A stretch of DNA of 7,879 bases from Pseudomonadota bacterium (GTDB lineage Bacteria; Pseudomonadota; Alphaproteobacteria; Rhizobiales; Xanthobacteraceae). Each line of letters begins with the position of its first letter. Position 1 is the first letter of the stretch. Location: assembly GCA_021779635.1 (NCBI GenBank), contig JAJYAH010000257.1, positions 1 through 7,879 on the forward strand, given 5' to 3'. The notes beneath the pieces are model-generated. The model did not search any database. It worked only from the letters and a program-made list of their open reading frames with translations, and was not told the DNA's origin. The translations under genes were made by a program, and so were the position numbers. Of the stretch, positions 7,423-7,879 are shown in pieces.

Positions 7423-7492
7423 GGCGACCTTTCATTCAGCCCGATGCCGTTGGCATCGGCGGATATCTGAATGCAGGTGGCCGGAGGTCGCC
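7423..7492. other. Three-tier nested inverted repeat; candidate structured RNA or palindromic element
   Basis: Three perfectly complementary arm pairs are nested in one 70-base element. The outer stem is GGCGACCT (7423-7430) with AGGTCGCC (7485-7492), 8 bp. The middle stem is CATTCAG (7433-7439) with CTGAATG (7467-7473), 7 bp. The inner stem is CCGATGCC (7441-7448) with GGCATCGG (7452-7459), 8 bp, closing on a GTT loop. The bulges are asymmetric, with 2 and 1 bases on the left side and 11 and 7 on the right, which resembles an RNA with functional internal loops more than a simple DNA palindrome. No protein is encoded across it. I do not recognise it as a named riboswitch, sRNA or repeat family. 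The transcribed strand cannot be decided from the sequence. Confidence 0.6.
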
Positions 7493-7495
7493 AAC

Positions 7496-7543
7496 AGAGG
7501 AGGTGGGAGTCCCCAACCATGCGCTATGAACTCCCCGACCTCT
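7496..7543. repeat. Two-part imperfect stem at the junction with the transposase remnant
   Basis: AGAGG (7496-7500) pairs with CCTCT (7539-7543) and GGGAGT (7505-7510) pairs with ACTCCC (7530-7535), separated by a small internal loop (AGGT opposite CGA). It directly follows the nested element and its right arm touches the first transposase-like codons. A competing local pairing exists in GGGAGTCCCC, so the fold is uncertain. Confidence 0.4.
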
Positions 7544-7695
7544 ACCGAGCCCGCAATCTTGTCGAACGCTTCTTCAACAGGATCAAGCCGTGTCGTCGGC
7601 TCGCAACGCGGTACGACAAGCTCGCCGCGGATTACCTTGCCTTTGTCCAGCTCGCGTCGATACGCCTGTGGCTCTGCGTGAATGAGTCCACGTCC
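7540..7695 (+). pseudogene. C-terminal remnant of an IS5-family (IS427-like) transposase
   Basis: The plus frame encodes LYRARNLVERFFNRI, then KPCRRLATRYDKLAADYLAF and VQLASIRLWLCVNESTS, the conserved C-terminal block of IS5-family DDE transposases, including the last catalytic Glu in NLVERFF. The upstream 200-plus residues, with the DDE aspartates, are absent. Upstream sequence in this frame (from 7471) is unrelated and forms the inverted-repeat cluster. Family members usually stop soon after the NEST block. Here the frame runs on through TCC-CAG to 7809, overlapping the MAPEG gene on the other strand, so the original stop has been lost or the element broken at this edge. No terminal inverted repeat or target duplication could be recognised. 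It is a non-functional fossil of an insertion. Confidence 0.75.
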
Positions 7696-7712
7696 CAGCC
7701 GAATACCAACAG

Positions 7713-7879
7713 TCAGAACGCCTTGATAATCGCCACCGCCAGCACGGCCTGCGCCAGGAAGCCGACGGTGAAGGCCAGCGTCCGGAATACCGGCAGACCG
7801 AGCGTGTAGACGATCAGATGCGCGACCCGTGCCCAGAAATAGACCGCGCAGGCCAGAACGGTCCATTGGCTGGAATAAT
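7713..7879 (-). CDS. MAPEG family membrane protein, C-terminal part (partial)
   Basis: Minus-strand frame with its stop (TGA) at 7715-7713 and open to the window edge: 54 residues of the C-terminus, with the 5' part beyond 7879. The hydrophobic helix WTVLACAVYFWARVAHLIVY is followed by TLGLPVFRTLAF and a second helix TVGFLAQAVLAVAIIKAF. The FWARVAH arginine motif followed by a short turn and the RTLAF helix is characteristic of the MAPEG fold (membrane-associated proteins in eicosanoid and glutathione metabolism). Bacterial members are small four-helix inner-membrane proteins, mostly of unknown substrate. It converges on the transposase remnant, whose end lies less than 20 bases from this stop. 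Confidence 0.8.
   Translation of the reverse strand, partial: YSSQWTVLACAVYFWARVAHLIVYTLGLPVFRTLAFTVGFLAQAVLAVAIIKAF

Noticed and set aside
7378..7543. Hairpin cluster as the 5' end of a group II intron (GTGTG at 7378-7382 fits GUGYG)
   Set aside because: No domain V-like hairpin, reverse transcriptase fragment or 3' end is visible in the window; a five-base match alone is not evidence.
7432..7866. Minus-strand frame of 144 codons across the transposase and MAPEG region
   Set aside because: It is the wrong frame of both: the neighbouring minus frame gives clear MAPEG helices, and the plus strand gives the transposase block.

Overview
The window reads as chromosomal DNA of a high-GC alphaproteobacterium, most likely in the Bradyrhizobium/Rhodopseudomonas/Afipia part of the Rhizobiales. 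This is inferred from gene content: a short type-2 ArgC, a DUF2336 protein, a MAPEG protein, an IS5/IS427-like transposase remnant and a CtrA-type TTAA-N7-TTAAC site. No marker gene fixes the genus.

Layout, left to right. Bases 3-50 are the last 16 codons of a plus-strand gene. A 277-base gap follows, with one good sigma70-like promoter. Next come two overlapping plus-strand genes: a PaiB-family FMN-binding protein (328-996) and argC, N-acetyl-gamma-glutamyl-phosphate reductase (993-1973), joined by an ATGA overlap. After 145 bases lies the main gene of the window (2119-5262). It encodes a 1047-residue exported protein with a signal peptide, eight propeller-type repeats, an immunoglobulin-like domain, a complete metzincin zinc-protease domain (HELGHTLGRLH plus an M-S-Y Met-turn), a Pro/Ala linker and two C-terminal beta domains. 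A small class I SAM-dependent methyltransferase follows (GTG 5305-5895). A convergent gap of 290 bases separates it from a minus-strand DUF2336 gene (7280-6186, GTG start).

The last 600 bases are the least ordinary. Upstream of the DUF2336 gene there is a perfect CtrA-type half-site pair (7330-7345). Beyond it is a cluster of inverted repeats: a 7-bp hairpin (7391-7408), a three-tier nested structure with 23 perfect base pairs in 70 bases (7423-7492), and a two-part stem (7496-7543). The cluster runs into a transposase C-terminal fragment (7540-7695). The minus-strand 3' end of a MAPEG membrane protein closes the window (7713-7879).

Functionally, PaiB and ArgC are probably translated as a coupled pair. 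The metzincin is a self-contained secreted enzyme; the downstream methyltransferase may be co-transcribed but has no obvious functional link. The best candidates for something undescribed are the nested inverted-repeat element at 7391-7543 and the propeller-metzincin protein, whose signal peptide carries a three-fold 15-bp tandem repeat.
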